A DNA stretch of 64,000 nt, from NCBI GenBank assembly GCA_050260775.1, contig JBLNCP010000008.1, forward strand, positions 35,765 to 99,764, written 5' to 3'. Shown piece by piece: positions 8,276 to 19,015 of the stretch. Made by a program: the position numbers and the translations under genes. The notes beneath the pieces were generated by a model that saw only the letters and a program-made list of their open reading frames with translations, was not told the origin of the DNA and ran no database searches. This DNA comes from CALABS01 sp050260775 (lineage in GTDB: Bacteria; Pseudomonadota; Alphaproteobacteria; Rhodospirillales; Magnetospirillaceae). Positions within the stretch are counted from its first letter, which is position 1; every line of letters starts with the position of its first letter.

Positions 8276-9576
8276 CCAAACGGGACGAGCCGGTCGGCCA
8301 GCTTTCTCCCCAGCCGTGGATGGAGGCCCCCGAGACCCGGGCGGTGGTGGCGGCGCTGACCGCCGCCGGCGCCGAGGTGCGTTTCGTCGGCGGCTGCGTC
8401 CGCGATTCCGTCCTCAGGCGCCCGATCAAGGACGTGGACATCGCCACCCACGATCCGCCCGAGCGGGTGATCGCGCTGCTGGAGCAGGCCGGCATCCACG
8501 TCATCCCCACCGGGCTGGCCCACGGCACCGTCACCGCGGTGGTGGGCAAGGCCCATTACGAGGTGACGACGCTGCGGGAAGACGTCGAGACCTTCGGCCG
8601 TCACGCCCGCGTCGCCTACACCGACGACTGGTCGGCCGACGCCGCCCGCCGCGACTTTACCATGAACGCCATGTTCGCCGACCCCGCGGGGCACATCTAC
8701 GATCCGTTCAACGGGCTGAGGGACCTGGGTGCCGGGCACGTGCGCTTCGTCGGCGATCCCATGAAGCGCATCGAGGAGGACGTGCTGCGCCTGCTGCGCT
8801 TCTTCCGCTTCCACGCCCATTACGGCCGGCCGCCGATGGACCCCAAGGCCTTGGCCGCCTGCCGCAAGATGGCGCCACGGCTGGCGACGCTGTCGGGCGA
8901 GCGGGTGGCGGGCGAGTTGATCCGGCTGCTGCAGGCCGCCGATCCGGCCGCGGTGCTGCTGGTGATGCACGGCGAGGGGGTGTTGGGCCACGTGCTGCCC
9001 GAGGCCAAGGAGTTCAGCCGCCTCAAGGTGCTGACCTGGCTGGAGACCCGGGCCCTGGCCAGGGCCGACGTGCGCCCCGACCCGATGCGCCGCCTGGCGT
9101 CGGTGCTGTGCACCGACCCCGCCGGCGTGCAGGCCATGGCCGAGCGTCTCAAGCTGTCCAACGCCCAGCGCGACCATGTGGCGGCCATCGTCGTCCCCAA
9201 GGTCGCGGTTTCCCGCGACATGGACCGGCAGGCGGTCCGCCGGGCCCTGCGGCGGGTGGGCGCGTCGACCTTCCGCGACCTCGTGCTGGTGGCTTGGGCG
9301 GGGAGCCGCGCGGTGTCCGACCGGCCGAGCGCGGATGAAACGGCCCGGTGGGTCACCCTGCTCGATGCCGCGGCTGCCTGGGTGCCGGTGGAATTGCCGG
9401 TGCGGGGCTCCGATTGCGGCGCCCTCGGCCTTCCGCCCGGTCCGGTCTATGGCCACCTGCTCGGACAAGTGGAAAAATGGTGGGAAGAGCTTGACTATCG
9501 TCCCGATCGGGGCGAATGCCTTGCCAAGCTGCGCGAGGTCGCGGCCGTGCCGTACGAGATCAAGGGGGGAGAATGA
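8272..9576 (+). CDS. CCA tRNA nucleotidyltransferase / poly(A) polymerase family
   Basis: A 434-residue class-II nucleotidyltransferase that adds or repairs the 3' CCA end of tRNAs. Seen: the flexible-loop/catalytic signature FVGGCVRDSVLRRPIKDVDIAT with the two carboxylates, the RRDFTMNAM motif that selects the base, and a GDPMKRIEEDVLRLLRFFRF helix after the neck. The GTG start overlaps the Nudix stop (GTGA). Its stop overlaps the next ATG (ATGA). Poly(A) polymerase PcnB is the close alternative, but alphaproteobacterial proteins of this length next to a CoA-type Nudix gene are normally the CCA enzyme. Confidence 0.92.
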   Translation: MTKRDEPVGQLSPQPWMEAPETRAVVAALTAAGAEVRFVGGCVRDSVLRRPIKDVDIATHDPPERVIALLEQAGIHVIPTGLAHGTVTAVVGKAHYEVTTLREDVETFGRHARVAYTDDWSADAARRDFTMNAMFADPAGHIYDPFNGLRDLGAGHVRFVGDPMKRIEEDVLRLLRFFRFHAHYGRPPMDPKALAACRKMAPRLATLSGERVAGELIRLLQAADPAAVLLVMHGEGVLGHVLPEAKEFSRLKVLTWLETRALARADVRPDPMRRLASVLCTDPAGVQAMAERLKLSNAQRDHVAAIVVPKVAVSRDMDRQAVRRALRRVGASTFRDLVLVAWAGSRAVSDRPSADETARWVTLLDAAAAWVPVELPVRGSDCGALGLPPGPVYGHLLGQVEKWWEELDYRPDRGECLAKLREVAAVPYEIKGGE

Positions 9577-10946
9577 GCAGCGAGGCCAGTGACGACCGCC
9601 GGATCCGCGCGGCGCGGGCGACCGCCGCCGGCAGCCAGGCCTTTTCGGCGGGCAACAACGACGAGGCCGCGGCGCATTTCGGCGTTGCCGCCCTGCTCAC
9701 CCCCGATGCGGCGCAGGCGCACAACAACCTCGGCGTGGCGCTGAGGAAGGGCGGGCGGGTCGAGGCCGCGGTGGCGTGCTATCGGCGCGGCCTGGCCCTC
9801 GACCAGCGCGATCCCGCCCTCTATTCCAACATGGGCAACGCGCTCCGCGAACTTGGTCACCTCGAGGAAGGCGAGGCGATGCTCCGCCGCGCCGTGGAGC
9901 TCGCCCCCGACAACCGCTCATTCTACTACAATCTGGCGCTGCTGCTGCGCGATCTCCGCCGCATTCCTGAATCCTCGGCCATGCTGGAGGAATTGCTGGC
10001 GGAAGCACCCGAGAACGGCGACTACGCCTGGGACCTGGCGCTGACCCGCCTGCACCAGTGCGACTACGTGCGCGGTTTCGAAGGTTACGAGGCCCGCTGG
10101 CGGCTGACCCGCAGCCCGCCGCGCAAATTCCCCGGCACGCGCCTCGAACGCGGCATGGACGTCAAGGGCAAGCGGGTGTTCCTGCACAGCGAGCAGGGCT
10201 TCGGCGACGCCCTGCAATTCGCCCGGTTCGTGCCCATGCTCGCCGCCCAGGGCGCCAAGATCATTCTCGAATGCATGCCCGAGCTCATCGAACTGTTCGG
10301 CACGCTGCCCGGCGTCACCGCCGTGGTGGAGAAGCATGCCCGCCCGCCGGAATACGACCTGTGGGCGCCCATGCTGAGCCTCGCCCACATCCTGGGAACC
10401 ACCTGGGACAACCTCCCGGCCGAGGTGCCGTACCTGACGTCGCCGCGCCGGCTGGTCCGGCCGCTCGACAAGCCGCCGGGGAGCAGGCTGAAGGTGGGGC
10501 TGGTGTGGGCCGGCAAGACCACGCCGCGCGACCGCTCGTGGCCGCTCGATCGCCTGCTGCCGCTGTTCACAGATCCGCGGGTGGCGTTCTACAGCCTGCA
10601 GATGGGGCCGCGGACCGGCGACCTGGCCACGCTGGGCGTCGACCGGCTGCTGCGCGACCTGGGGGGCCAGGTCAAGTCCTTCGCCGACACCGCCGCGGTC
10701 ATGTCCGATCTCGACCTGATCATCACCATCGACACCTCGGTGGCCCACCTGGCGGGCGCGCTCGGGCGCCCGGTGTGGGTGCTGCTGCGCTACGTGTCGG
10801 ACTGGCGCTGGCTGGACGAGCCCGAGGATTGCGCCTGGTATCCCACCATGCGCCTGTTCCGCCAGGCCGACCCGTTCGACGTCGACGGCCCGGTGGCCAG
10901 GATGGCGGCGGCCCTCAAGGACTTGGCCGACGCCACGCCGGCCTAG
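9573..10946 (+). CDS. TPR-repeat / glycosyltransferase-9-like protein
   Basis: A 457-residue protein. Residues about 15-165 are tetratricopeptide repeats (motifs such as AHNNLGVALRKGG, LYSNMGNALRELG, FYYNLALLLRDL). Residues about 200-450 resemble family-9 glycosyltransferases (heptosyltransferase fold): HSEQGFGDALQFARFVP, then KVGLVWAGKTTPRDRSWPLD and DLIITIDTSVAHLAGALGRPVWVLL. TPR-GT9 fusions are common in Magnetospirillum-type genomes and are thought to modify surface glycans or flagellin, but no substrate can be read from the sequence. The start overlaps the CCA enzyme stop by four bases. Confidence 0.85.
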   Translation: MSSEASDDRRIRAARATAAGSQAFSAGNNDEAAAHFGVAALLTPDAAQAHNNLGVALRKGGRVEAAVACYRRGLALDQRDPALYSNMGNALRELGHLEEGEAMLRRAVELAPDNRSFYYNLALLLRDLRRIPESSAMLEELLAEAPENGDYAWDLALTRLHQCDYVRGFEGYEARWRLTRSPPRKFPGTRLERGMDVKGKRVFLHSEQGFGDALQFARFVPMLAAQGAKIILECMPELIELFGTLPGVTAVVEKHARPPEYDLWAPMLSLAHILGTTWDNLPAEVPYLTSPRRLVRPLDKPPGSRLKVGLVWAGKTTPRDRSWPLDRLLPLFTDPRVAFYSLQMGPRTGDLATLGVDRLLRDLGGQVKSFADTAAVMSDLDLIITIDTSVAHLAGALGRPVWVLLRYVSDWRWLDEPEDCAWYPTMRLFRQADPFDVDGPVARMAAALKDLADATPA

Positions 10947-10958
10947 CTGAAGGCGCCG

Positions 10959-11180
10959 TCAGTCGCCCTCGTCCAGGGTGAAGCCGACCTTGATCACCAC
11001 CTGCCAGTGGGCGACGCGGCCCTGGTCGATGTGGCCGCGGGTTTCCATCACCTCGAACCAGCGCAGGTTCCTGAGCGACTTCGAGGCGCGGGCCACCGCG
11101 GTCTGGATGGCGTCCTCGTAGCTCTTGGTCGAACTGCCGGCCAACTGGACGATCTTGTAGACATGGTCGTCGGCGGTCAT
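10959..11180 (-). CDS. Dodecin family flavin-binding protein
   Basis: A 73-residue protein with the dodecin layout: VYKIVQLAGSSTKSYEDAIQTAV at the start, a central LRWFEV strand carrying the aromatic residue that stacks on flavin, and ending VGFTLDEGD. Dodecins form hollow dodecamers that store or buffer FMN and riboflavin. The stop is 12 bases from the convergent TPR-GT9 stop. It follows the holin gene of the phage block on the same strand but is not a phage gene, so it marks the left boundary of that block. Confidence 0.93.
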   Translation of the reverse strand: MTADDHVYKIVQLAGSSTKSYEDAIQTAVARASKSLRNLRWFEVMETRGHIDQGRVAHWQVVIKVGFTLDEGD

Positions 11181-11230
11181 GGCGATGCCCTCGCGCAACC
11201 CTCGATACCGGGCATATGGGAAGCGGCGGC

Positions 11231-11728
11231 CTAGGGGGCCAGCCCCCGCGCCTTGTCCTGGCTGCGCTTCACCACCGATACCCCGAGGACGCCGAGCGCG
11301 ATGCCCCAGATGGGCGACGTGTTGACCAGGGCGGCGATGATGGCCGGGGCCTGGGCCGGCTCGGCGACGATGGCCCAGGACAGCGCCGCCATGGTCGAGG
11401 TCCAGGTCGCCGCCACCGCGTAGCCGAAGGTGGGCCGCCAGCGGCGGACGAAGGCGTCCTCGGAGCGCAGCTCGGTGCGGAAGGTGGCGTTGACCTGTGC
11501 CAGGGCGGTGCGGGCCTCCTGGGTGTCCAACTCGCTCAGACGCTCCAGGTGGCGGTTGGCCTCGGCCTGGGCTTCGGGCGTGATCTCCCGGCCGGCCAGC
11601 GCCGACCCCACCTGGCTCAGGGCCTCCGCCGCCGTCCGGGCCGCCGGGTGATCGAGGGTGCCGAGGGCCTGGCCGACCGCCTTGACCAGCAGCGGCAAAC
11701 CGATCGAGGCGAGAATCGCGGGAATCAT
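11231..11728 (-). CDS. Phage holin, three-TM type
   Basis: A 165-residue protein with an N-terminal amphipathic/hydrophobic stretch (about 2-22), a charged helical middle and two strong C-terminal membrane segments (about 110-130 and 138-158) ending in basic KRSQDKARG. This is the pattern of the phage 3TM holins that open the inner membrane for endolysin release. It is separated by three bases from the upstream cell-wall hydrolase gene and is the last gene of the phage cassette. Confidence 0.82.
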   Translation of the reverse strand: MIPAILASIGLPLLVKAVGQALGTLDHPAARTAAEALSQVGSALAGREITPEAQAEANRHLERLSELDTQEARTALAQVNATFRTELRSEDAFVRRWRPTFGYAVAATWTSTMAALSWAIVAEPAQAPAIIAALVNTSPIWGIALGVLGVSVVKRSQDKARGLAP

Positions 11729-11731
11729 GAG

Positions 11732-12208
11732 TCACTCCACGTCCTTGTAGAACAGGTGGCCGCCGATCTCGGCGGTCGGCGTCAATCCCCGCGCCCACGG
11801 CGGCAACAGGCCGATGGCGTGGTAGTGGGTGGCGCCTTCGGTCGCGTCGGCGACCACGCCGCCCAGCGCCCGGCGGGCGATGCGCACGCAGGTGCGGAAG
11901 GTGCGGTCCTCCATGGTCACCGCCTCGATCTTGGCGCGGTTGGGGTCCCCCGGGTTCCAGCACGAGAACTGCCAGGGGCGGCGGCACACCTCCTCGACGG
12001 TCCCGCCCCACCAGTGGCGGCCACCGGCCGCCTTGGCGCGTGCGACCCGGTTGAGGACCACCGAGGCGACGGCCTCCTTGCCGGCGACCGGCTCGCCGCG
12101 GGCCTCGCCCCACAGGGTGCGGGCCAGCACGTCGACGGTGCCGCCCGCCACCGGCGGCGGCGTGCGCGCCTCCCGGTCCGGCTCGAAATCATCGTCGGCG
12201 GCGGTCAT
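11732..12208 (-). CDS. Cell wall hydrolase (SleB/Hydrolase_2 type), phage endolysin
   Basis: A 158-residue protein of the SleB-like hydrolase_2 family. After a short acidic N-terminus comes LARTLWGEARGEP with the presumed catalytic Glu at about residue 35, then VVLNRVA, an FSCWNPGDPN segment, and DATEGATHYH near the end. No signal peptide is visible, so export would depend on the adjacent holin. The four-base overlap with the upstream coil protein and the holin directly after it make this the lysis module. The family is also used by bacteria for cortex or septal hydrolysis, but the context argues for lysin. Confidence 0.88.
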   Translation of the reverse strand: MTAADDDFEPDREARTPPPVAGGTVDVLARTLWGEARGEPVAGKEAVASVVLNRVARAKAAGGRHWWGGTVEEVCRRPWQFSCWNPGDPNRAKIEAVTMEDRTFRTCVRIARRALGGVVADATEGATHYHAIGLLPPWARGLTPTAEIGGHLFYKDVE

Positions 12209-12507
12209 GGCCGCACCCCGTTGGCGGCATCCAGCTTGGCCTCGATCCGCACCAGGTGCTCGGTGAGACGACGCTCGACGTCTTTCAGATAGCCGGTGGT
12301 GGCGTAGCTCTTGGCGACGTCGAGCTTGTAGGCGGCCAGCGCCTCGCGCGCCTGCCCCAGCCCGCCTTCCAGCGCCTTGTCGATGGCGTCCATGCGGGCG
12401 TCCGCATCGGCGCGGGTGTGCCAGATCAGCCAGAACAGGCCGGCCAGCGCCGGCAGCTCGACGGCGGTGATCCACCACATCACGTCGATGCTCCAGTGAT
12501 TGTCCAT
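12205..12507 (-). CDS. Small single-TM coiled-coil protein, possible spanin or lysis accessory
   Basis: A 100-residue protein with one N-terminal membrane segment (about 9-28, rich in Trp and Leu) followed by a charged, heptad-like helix to the end. Position between terminase and endolysin corresponds to the Rz/gp18.5 position of T7-type phages, so an inner-membrane spanin role is plausible. No outer-membrane lipoprotein partner was found, so this stays an inference. It overlaps the endolysin start by four bases. Confidence 0.7.
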   Translation of the reverse strand: MDNHWSIDVMWWITAVELPALAGLFWLIWHTRADADARMDAIDKALEGGLGQAREALAAYKLDVAKSYATTGYLKDVERRLTEHLVRIEAKLDAANGVRP

Positions 12508-12518
12508 GATTTGTTCTC

Positions 12519-14000
12519 CTAGACTTCGAACTCGGTGACCGCCCGGTGGGCGCCGCCGCCCGGCCGCCAGTCGCCGCGCGGGGCGGTCGCCCGCGGCCGC
12601 GACAGGCGGACCGGTTGCGACAGCAGGCAGCCGGCGACGGCATCGAGGCCGTCGTCGCGGCCCCGGCCGCCCGGCAACCACTCGCGCATCTCGGCGATGA
12701 AAGGGGTGGTCCAGACGCTGCGGTGGGCGTGCAGCGCGCCGGCCGCCAGCACCGCGTCGAAGGCGTCGACGATGCGCTGGTCCTTGGCGCGGCTGGTGGT
12801 GGCCTCCACCACGGCGCACGCCAGGCCGGCGGCGGCCAGCTCGCGCCGCAGCAGGCCGGGCAGGAAGCGGCCGAGGCCGTTGGTCTCCAGCGTCACCGCC
12901 GGCAGGTGCGATTCGGCGATGAAGGCGGCCACCTGCCGGCACAACTGGGTGGCCTCGTCCACGTCCGGCCGCGCCGGGTCGTGCTCCAGGTAGCGGACCC
13001 GGTGCAGCCAATAGCCGCCGTCCTCGTCGGTGAACACCGCCGCCACCACGCTGGAATCACCCTTGCCCGGCGCCCCGTAGGCGGGATCCCACCAGCACGA
13101 GGCCGAGACCAGGCGCCGCCCGGCCAGGGCCAGCACCGGCACCCGGTTGCCCTCGGCATAGTCCAGTTCGGCGTCGTAGAGGCGCAGGCGGTCGGGGTCG
13201 AGCCGTCCGTCCGCGATGTTGACCGGCCGCAGCATCATCTGGCTGTCGAACTTGTTGGGGCCGGTGCGCTTGCGGATGCCGGCGATGCGCTCGGGCGGGA
13301 AGCGTTCGGGCCACGCGCTGGCGCCCCGGCGGTCGAGCAGCGGGATCTCGAGGCGCGCGAACCCGTCGAGGAAGGCGACGCCCTCGCCCATCTCCAGCCG
13401 GGGCTCCGCCGCGTAGATCGTGTAGTAGCTGTGGGGGGTGCCGACGTAGAGCTGCCATCCGCCGGGGACCAGCACGTAGTCGATCTCGCCCAGCCGCTCG
13501 CGCAGGTCGGCGCGCTTGGGGGCGGTATCGCAGGTGTTGGGCACCTCGACGTCATCGCAGATCACGATGTCGGCGCGGCTTCCGGTGATGTTGGCGCCGA
13601 TGCCCTTGGCCACCATCGAGGGGTCGCGCAGTTCGCCCGGACGGTTGACGGTGAACTGGTCGCTGGCCCAGTGCTCGCGCCGCCGGGGCTTGAGGCCGGC
13701 GGTCAGCGGGTGGCGCTCGATGATGCGCTTGACGTTGCGGACCATCTTCTTGGCCAGGGCGAAGTCGGCCGCCAGCACCATGATCCTGAGGTCGGGATCG
13801 CCCATCAGGGCCCAGGCGCAGAAGAGGCCGACGATGGTCGACTTGCCGCTGTTGCGGAAGGCCATCAGCAGCAGGTCGCGGTCGCGGCCGGCCCATCGCG
13901 CCGACAGCCAGCGGGCCATGTGAAGATGATGCCGGGGCGTCGACAGCCCCAGCCGGTGGTTCCAGATCCAGGCGAATTCGGGGAAGTCGACGGTGGTCAT
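12519..14000 (-). CDS. Phage terminase large subunit (TerL)
   Basis: A 493-residue packaging motor. ATPase: Walker A FRNSGKST at about residues 48-55, Walker B DIVICDDVE. Nuclease half: a first acidic strand in SCWWDPAYGAPGKGD, a middle VTLETNGLGRFL, and a last acidic motif near DDGLDAVAG. Both domains are intact, so headful or site-specific packaging is possible in principle. The gene lies next to the lysis genes at the distal end of the cassette, as in T7. It overlaps the 106-residue TerS candidate by four bases. Closest in type to podovirus terminases. Confidence 0.93.
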   Translation of the reverse strand: MTTVDFPEFAWIWNHRLGLSTPRHHLHMARWLSARWAGRDRDLLLMAFRNSGKSTIVGLFCAWALMGDPDLRIMVLAADFALAKKMVRNVKRIIERHPLTAGLKPRRREHWASDQFTVNRPGELRDPSMVAKGIGANITGSRADIVICDDVEVPNTCDTAPKRADLRERLGEIDYVLVPGGWQLYVGTPHSYYTIYAAEPRLEMGEGVAFLDGFARLEIPLLDRRGASAWPERFPPERIAGIRKRTGPNKFDSQMMLRPVNIADGRLDPDRLRLYDAELDYAEGNRVPVLALAGRRLVSASCWWDPAYGAPGKGDSSVVAAVFTDEDGGYWLHRVRYLEHDPARPDVDEATQLCRQVAAFIAESHLPAVTLETNGLGRFLPGLLRRELAAAGLACAVVEATTSRAKDQRIVDAFDAVLAAGALHAHRSVWTTPFIAEMREWLPGGRGRDDGLDAVAGCLLSQPVRLSRPRATAPRGDWRPGGGAHRAVTEFEV

Positions 14001-14317
14001 CGGTCGTCGCCTCCGCTTTCGGAATACTCGTCAAACTCGTCCAGGGCGGCACGGGCCTCGGCCAGCAGGTGGTCGAGGCCCGCCGCCGGATCGGGGGCGG
14101 CGACGTCGGCGCCGCCCTCGGCCCAGCGCGCCATCTTGACCAGCAGCTCCACATGGGCCAGCGCCGACTTGGCGGCGCCATGCCAGGCGCCGAACCCTTT
14201 CGCGTCGGCGGGCGGTTGCTCGGCGCTGAAGCGCTCGTAGCCCGCCAGCGCCGCCTCCACGCGGGACGGCAGCGACGCCTGCAGCCGGCGGCGCAGGCCG
14301 TCAAGATCTTCGGACAT
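13997..14317 (-). CDS. Small helical protein, candidate terminase small subunit
   Basis: A 106-residue, almost entirely helical protein with a good Shine-Dalgarno (GGAG) upstream of the ATG at 14317. No recognised domain. It is placed immediately before TerL with an ATGA overlap, where the small terminase subunit is usually found, so TerS is the likely role. It has no clear helix-turn-helix, so DNA recognition, if any, cannot be read from the sequence. Confidence 0.65.
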   Translation of the reverse strand: MSEDLDGLRRRLQASLPSRVEAALAGYERFSAEQPPADAKGFGAWHGAAKSALAHVELLVKMARWAEGGADVAAPDPAAGLDHLLAEARAALDEFDEYSESGGDDR

Positions 14318-14350
14318 CCTGGTCTCCAGACTGGAATAGAGCGGCACCGG

Positions 14351-15028
14351 TCAGGCGTAGGCCCAGACGCGGACCATGCCGGCCGCGCCGCCGCCCCCCG
14401 GTTGGTCGGTGGCCGAGTTGGCGACCCCGCCCGATCCGCCGGCGCCATAGCCGACCCCGGCGATGCCGGGGTTCGAGCCGTAGACGCTCTTGCCGCCCTG
14501 CCCGAGGGGGCAGCAGCCGCCTTCGCCGGAACTGGCCACCGTGCCGCTCTGGCGGAAGCCGGCGCTGCCGGGTTGGCCCGGGATGGCGACGGTGGCGCCG
14601 GACACGCCGCCCCCGATGCCGCCCATGGCCTGGGTGAGCACGGTGCCGGCGACCATGGTGTCGCCGGCCGAGCCGCCGTCGCAGGACACCAGCCCACCGA
14701 AGGTGCTGAAGCCACCGGGGACACCGGCGTAGGCTCCGCCACTGCCGCCGTAGCCCCCGTTCCCCACCGTCACCACGTAGCTGGCGGCCGGGTTGGTGAC
14801 GCGGCGCCAGCCGTATCCCCCGGCCCCGCCGCCGCCGCCGCAGCCGCTGCTGCTGGCGGCGCCGTCGCCGCCGCCGCCGCCGCCGCCGCCGGCGACCACT
14901 TCGACGATCACCGCGTTGCAGCCGGCCGGCTTCGACCACGTGTAGGTGCCCGGAATGGTGTAGAGGGTGACGCCCAGAAGGACGCCGCCGCCCTCGACCA
15001 TGCCGGGAGCGATGCGCGACAGACCCAT
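14351..15028 (-). CDS. Gly-rich phage tail tip / adhesin protein
   Basis: A 225-residue protein composed largely of Gly-Ser runs between short strands. The start of the Gly-rich domain (YTIPGTYTWSKPAGCNAVIVEV, then a run of eight Gly) is the same domain found at the C-terminus of the tail-fibre protein encoded two genes upstream, and both end in a short VRVW/VRVY-type strand. Such domains form polyglycine-II sandwiches used for receptor binding by phage tips. It is probably an extra or alternative receptor-binding protein of the particle. Confidence 0.75.
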   Translation of the reverse strand: MGLSRIAPGMVEGGGVLLGVTLYTIPGTYTWSKPAGCNAVIVEVVAGGGGGGGGDGAASSSGCGGGGGAGGYGWRRVTNPAASYVVTVGNGGYGGSGGAYAGVPGGFSTFGGLVSCDGGSAGDTMVAGTVLTQAMGGIGGGVSGATVAIPGQPGSAGFRQSGTVASSGEGGCCPLGQGGKSVYGSNPGIAGVGYGAGGSGGVANSATDQPGGGGAAGMVRVWAYA

Positions 15029-15032
15029 GATC

Positions 15033-15230
15033 TTAGTCCTCCTTGTCCGCGGGCGCGGCGAAGCCGGCCCCGTCGTAGATCCATCCGATGTCGCAGGGCT
15101 GTCCCTTGGCCAGCCTCACCGCCTCGGTGCCGGCGGGCGGCGCCCAGGTGTCGAAGTCGCCGTCCCATACGCACAGGTTCACCACCTCGCCCGCTTGGAC
15201 GAGGGCCCAGGTCTCGATCCGCTCGGACAT
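15033..15230 (-). CDS. Small phage protein next to the tail fibre gene
   Basis: A 65-residue acidic protein with a strong Shine-Dalgarno (AGGAGG) before the ATG at 15230. It lies between the tail fibre and the separate Gly-rich gene, where phages often encode tail-fibre assembly proteins, and the VVNLCVWDGD strand resembles the start of some of those. No domain call is secure. Confidence 0.7.
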   Translation of the reverse strand: MSERIETWALVQAGEVVNLCVWDGDFDTWAPPAGTEAVRLAKGQPCDIGWIYDGAGFAAPADKED

Positions 15231-15241
15231 GCTGCCTCCTC

Positions 15242-17083
<1,842 letters not shown>

Positions 17084-17107
17084 GGGGTCTTCTCCAAATT
17101 CAGGGGG

Positions 17108-19015
17108 CTACTGGTCGGACAGCTTGATCTCGGTGGCGACGGCGAGGACCGTGCAGGGCAGGGGGGCGTCCTGCTCGATGCGCCACAGCGGCCGGAAGGC
17201 GTCGCGCATCCACCCGATGGCACGGATGGTGACATCGCCGGAAAAGCCGGGCGGAGGGCGGTCGAACCCGTCGATGCCATAGCGGCGGAAGGCGATCGGC
17301 GACGGGCCCTTGCCGGTGTCCACGTGCAGGGCCCGGGTGTCGAGCAGGCGGAACGAGGCTCGCACCAGGCGTGCCATCCCCCCCGGTCCGCCGCCTCCGC
17401 CCTGGACCGCAGGCGGCAGCGGCTCGACGACGTGGGTGAAGGGCAGCCCCGCCTGGACCGATCGCGCCGGGTCAACCAGCGTGACCGCGCCGCCGGCGAC
17501 CGTGGCGTCGACGATGATGCCGTCGTCCGCCAGCACCCGGACGGTGCGCCCCTCCAGGTGGGAGAGGCCGGACCAGGTGGACCGGGGATCGGTCGCGGTG
17601 CCGGTCAGGGCGGCATCGAGCGCCAGGGTGGGGTCGAAGCGCTCGACCAGCGTCAGGGCGCCGCGTTGGACCAGGACATAGACGTTCCCGGCCACCACCG
17701 CCACCGCCGTGAAGGCGCCGTCGGTCCGCCAGCTCGTCCACCCCGTCACCTTCTCGGAGCGATAGAGCGTCAGCGTCGACATGGTCCCGTCGGCCATCAC
17801 CATGTGGAACAGGCGCGTGCCGGGGTCATAGTCCTGGTCCAGCGGGTCGGACACCAGGTGGTGCGCCAGCATGGACAGGTCGGTGGACTGGTAGGCCTGC
17901 TCGGCGTCGGTGAACAGGAACTCGCGCAGCGAGCGGCCGTCGCGCGACGCGAACAGGGTGGCGCCGTCGACGTCGCGCGGCCTGACCGTGCGGTCCACCG
18001 GCGAGCCGACCTGCGTCTGTCGCGACACCTGGATGCGCGTCGGCGTGAGCGGGGCGCCCGAGACCATCCACTCTGCTCCCGAGGTGAAGACCTGGAGATG
18101 GCGTCCCGAGGCGACGCCGCGGATGGCGTCCACCTGGTCCGACAGCAGGCCGAACTCGATCGCCTCGTCGTCCAATCCGGTGCCGATGTCGAAGTTGGAC
18201 AGGTCGCCCGACGCCGACATCCACAGACGGTTGGGTGCGTCCCGGCTGCCGCCGACCACGAGCCGGTCCTGATGGAAGCACACCGAGATCGGCCAGCCGT
18301 GGACGTCCGAGAATGCCTCCTCCTCCCAATCGGTGGTCGGCGCGTGAGTGGTCAGAGCCTCCTTGAGGGTGGCGGTGGCGTGGCGGGCGTCGGTCACGGC
18401 GGTGATCGCCGCCTCCTTGCCGCGCAGGCGCAGCCGCCTCCCGACGTGCTGGGAGGTGAAGACGTCGGCCGACGCCACCACCGCGACCGTGCCCGAGGTG
18501 CTGCTGGGATCGAGGGTCACCTCGTCGGCGGCGAACTTGTGGTAGGGCTGGTGGATGACGTCCTTGTCCTCGTCCTTGGGGTAGCTCCAGTCGGTGATGG
18601 TCCAGCTGGTGTGCGAGGTGCGGGTGATCTTCTTGGGGCGCACGTCCGGATGGACCACCAGCAGGGTGTCGGCGGTCTGGGCCCAGTTGAGGTTGGCGAT
18701 GTGCGCCGCCGTCCAGTCGGTGGCGAGGCCGGCCTGCCACGCGCCGTTGGCGTAGACGTCGAGCCGCCGGTCGGTGAACACCAGCAGGTAGGCTTGCTGG
18801 GTGTTGAACTCGAATGCCACCAGCCGGCCCGGGCCCCGCGCCGTATCCACATAGCGCAGCCCCGGGCGGCGGCTGACGCCGCCGGTGGGGGCGATCACCA
18901 CGTTCTGCAGCGTCAGGGCCCCGTTGGCGTAGGCGGACAGGTCGGTGCGCCCCAGCATCTCGCGCGCCAGCTCGCCGGCGGTGAAGTTGGTCTTGGCCAG
19001 GGTGACGCGGCTCAT
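17108..19015 (-). CDS. Tail tube / nozzle protein, T7 gp12-like
   Basis: A 635-residue protein of the podovirus nozzle type. The N-terminus (KTNFTAGELAREMLGRTDLSAYANGALTLQNVVIAPTGG split over residues about 8-48) is a signature of tail tubular protein B, followed by long beta-propeller-like strands with repeated YANGA/VFTDRRLDVY motifs. It would form the end of the short tail to which the fibre attaches. The start overlaps the gp11-like stop by four bases. Confidence 0.9.
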   Translation of the reverse strand: MSRVTLAKTNFTAGELAREMLGRTDLSAYANGALTLQNVVIAPTGGVSRRPGLRYVDTARGPGRLVAFEFNTQQAYLLVFTDRRLDVYANGAWQAGLATDWTAAHIANLNWAQTADTLLVVHPDVRPKKITRTSHTSWTITDWSYPKDEDKDVIHQPYHKFAADEVTLDPSSTSGTVAVVASADVFTSQHVGRRLRLRGKEAAITAVTDARHATATLKEALTTHAPTTDWEEEAFSDVHGWPISVCFHQDRLVVGGSRDAPNRLWMSASGDLSNFDIGTGLDDEAIEFGLLSDQVDAIRGVASGRHLQVFTSGAEWMVSGAPLTPTRIQVSRQTQVGSPVDRTVRPRDVDGATLFASRDGRSLREFLFTDAEQAYQSTDLSMLAHHLVSDPLDQDYDPGTRLFHMVMADGTMSTLTLYRSEKVTGWTSWRTDGAFTAVAVVAGNVYVLVQRGALTLVERFDPTLALDAALTGTATDPRSTWSGLSHLEGRTVRVLADDGIIVDATVAGGAVTLVDPARSVQAGLPFTHVVEPLPPAVQGGGGGPGGMARLVRASFRLLDTRALHVDTGKGPSPIAFRRYGIDGFDRPPPGFSGDVTIRAIGWMRDAFRPLWRIEQDAPLPCTVLAVATEIKLSDQ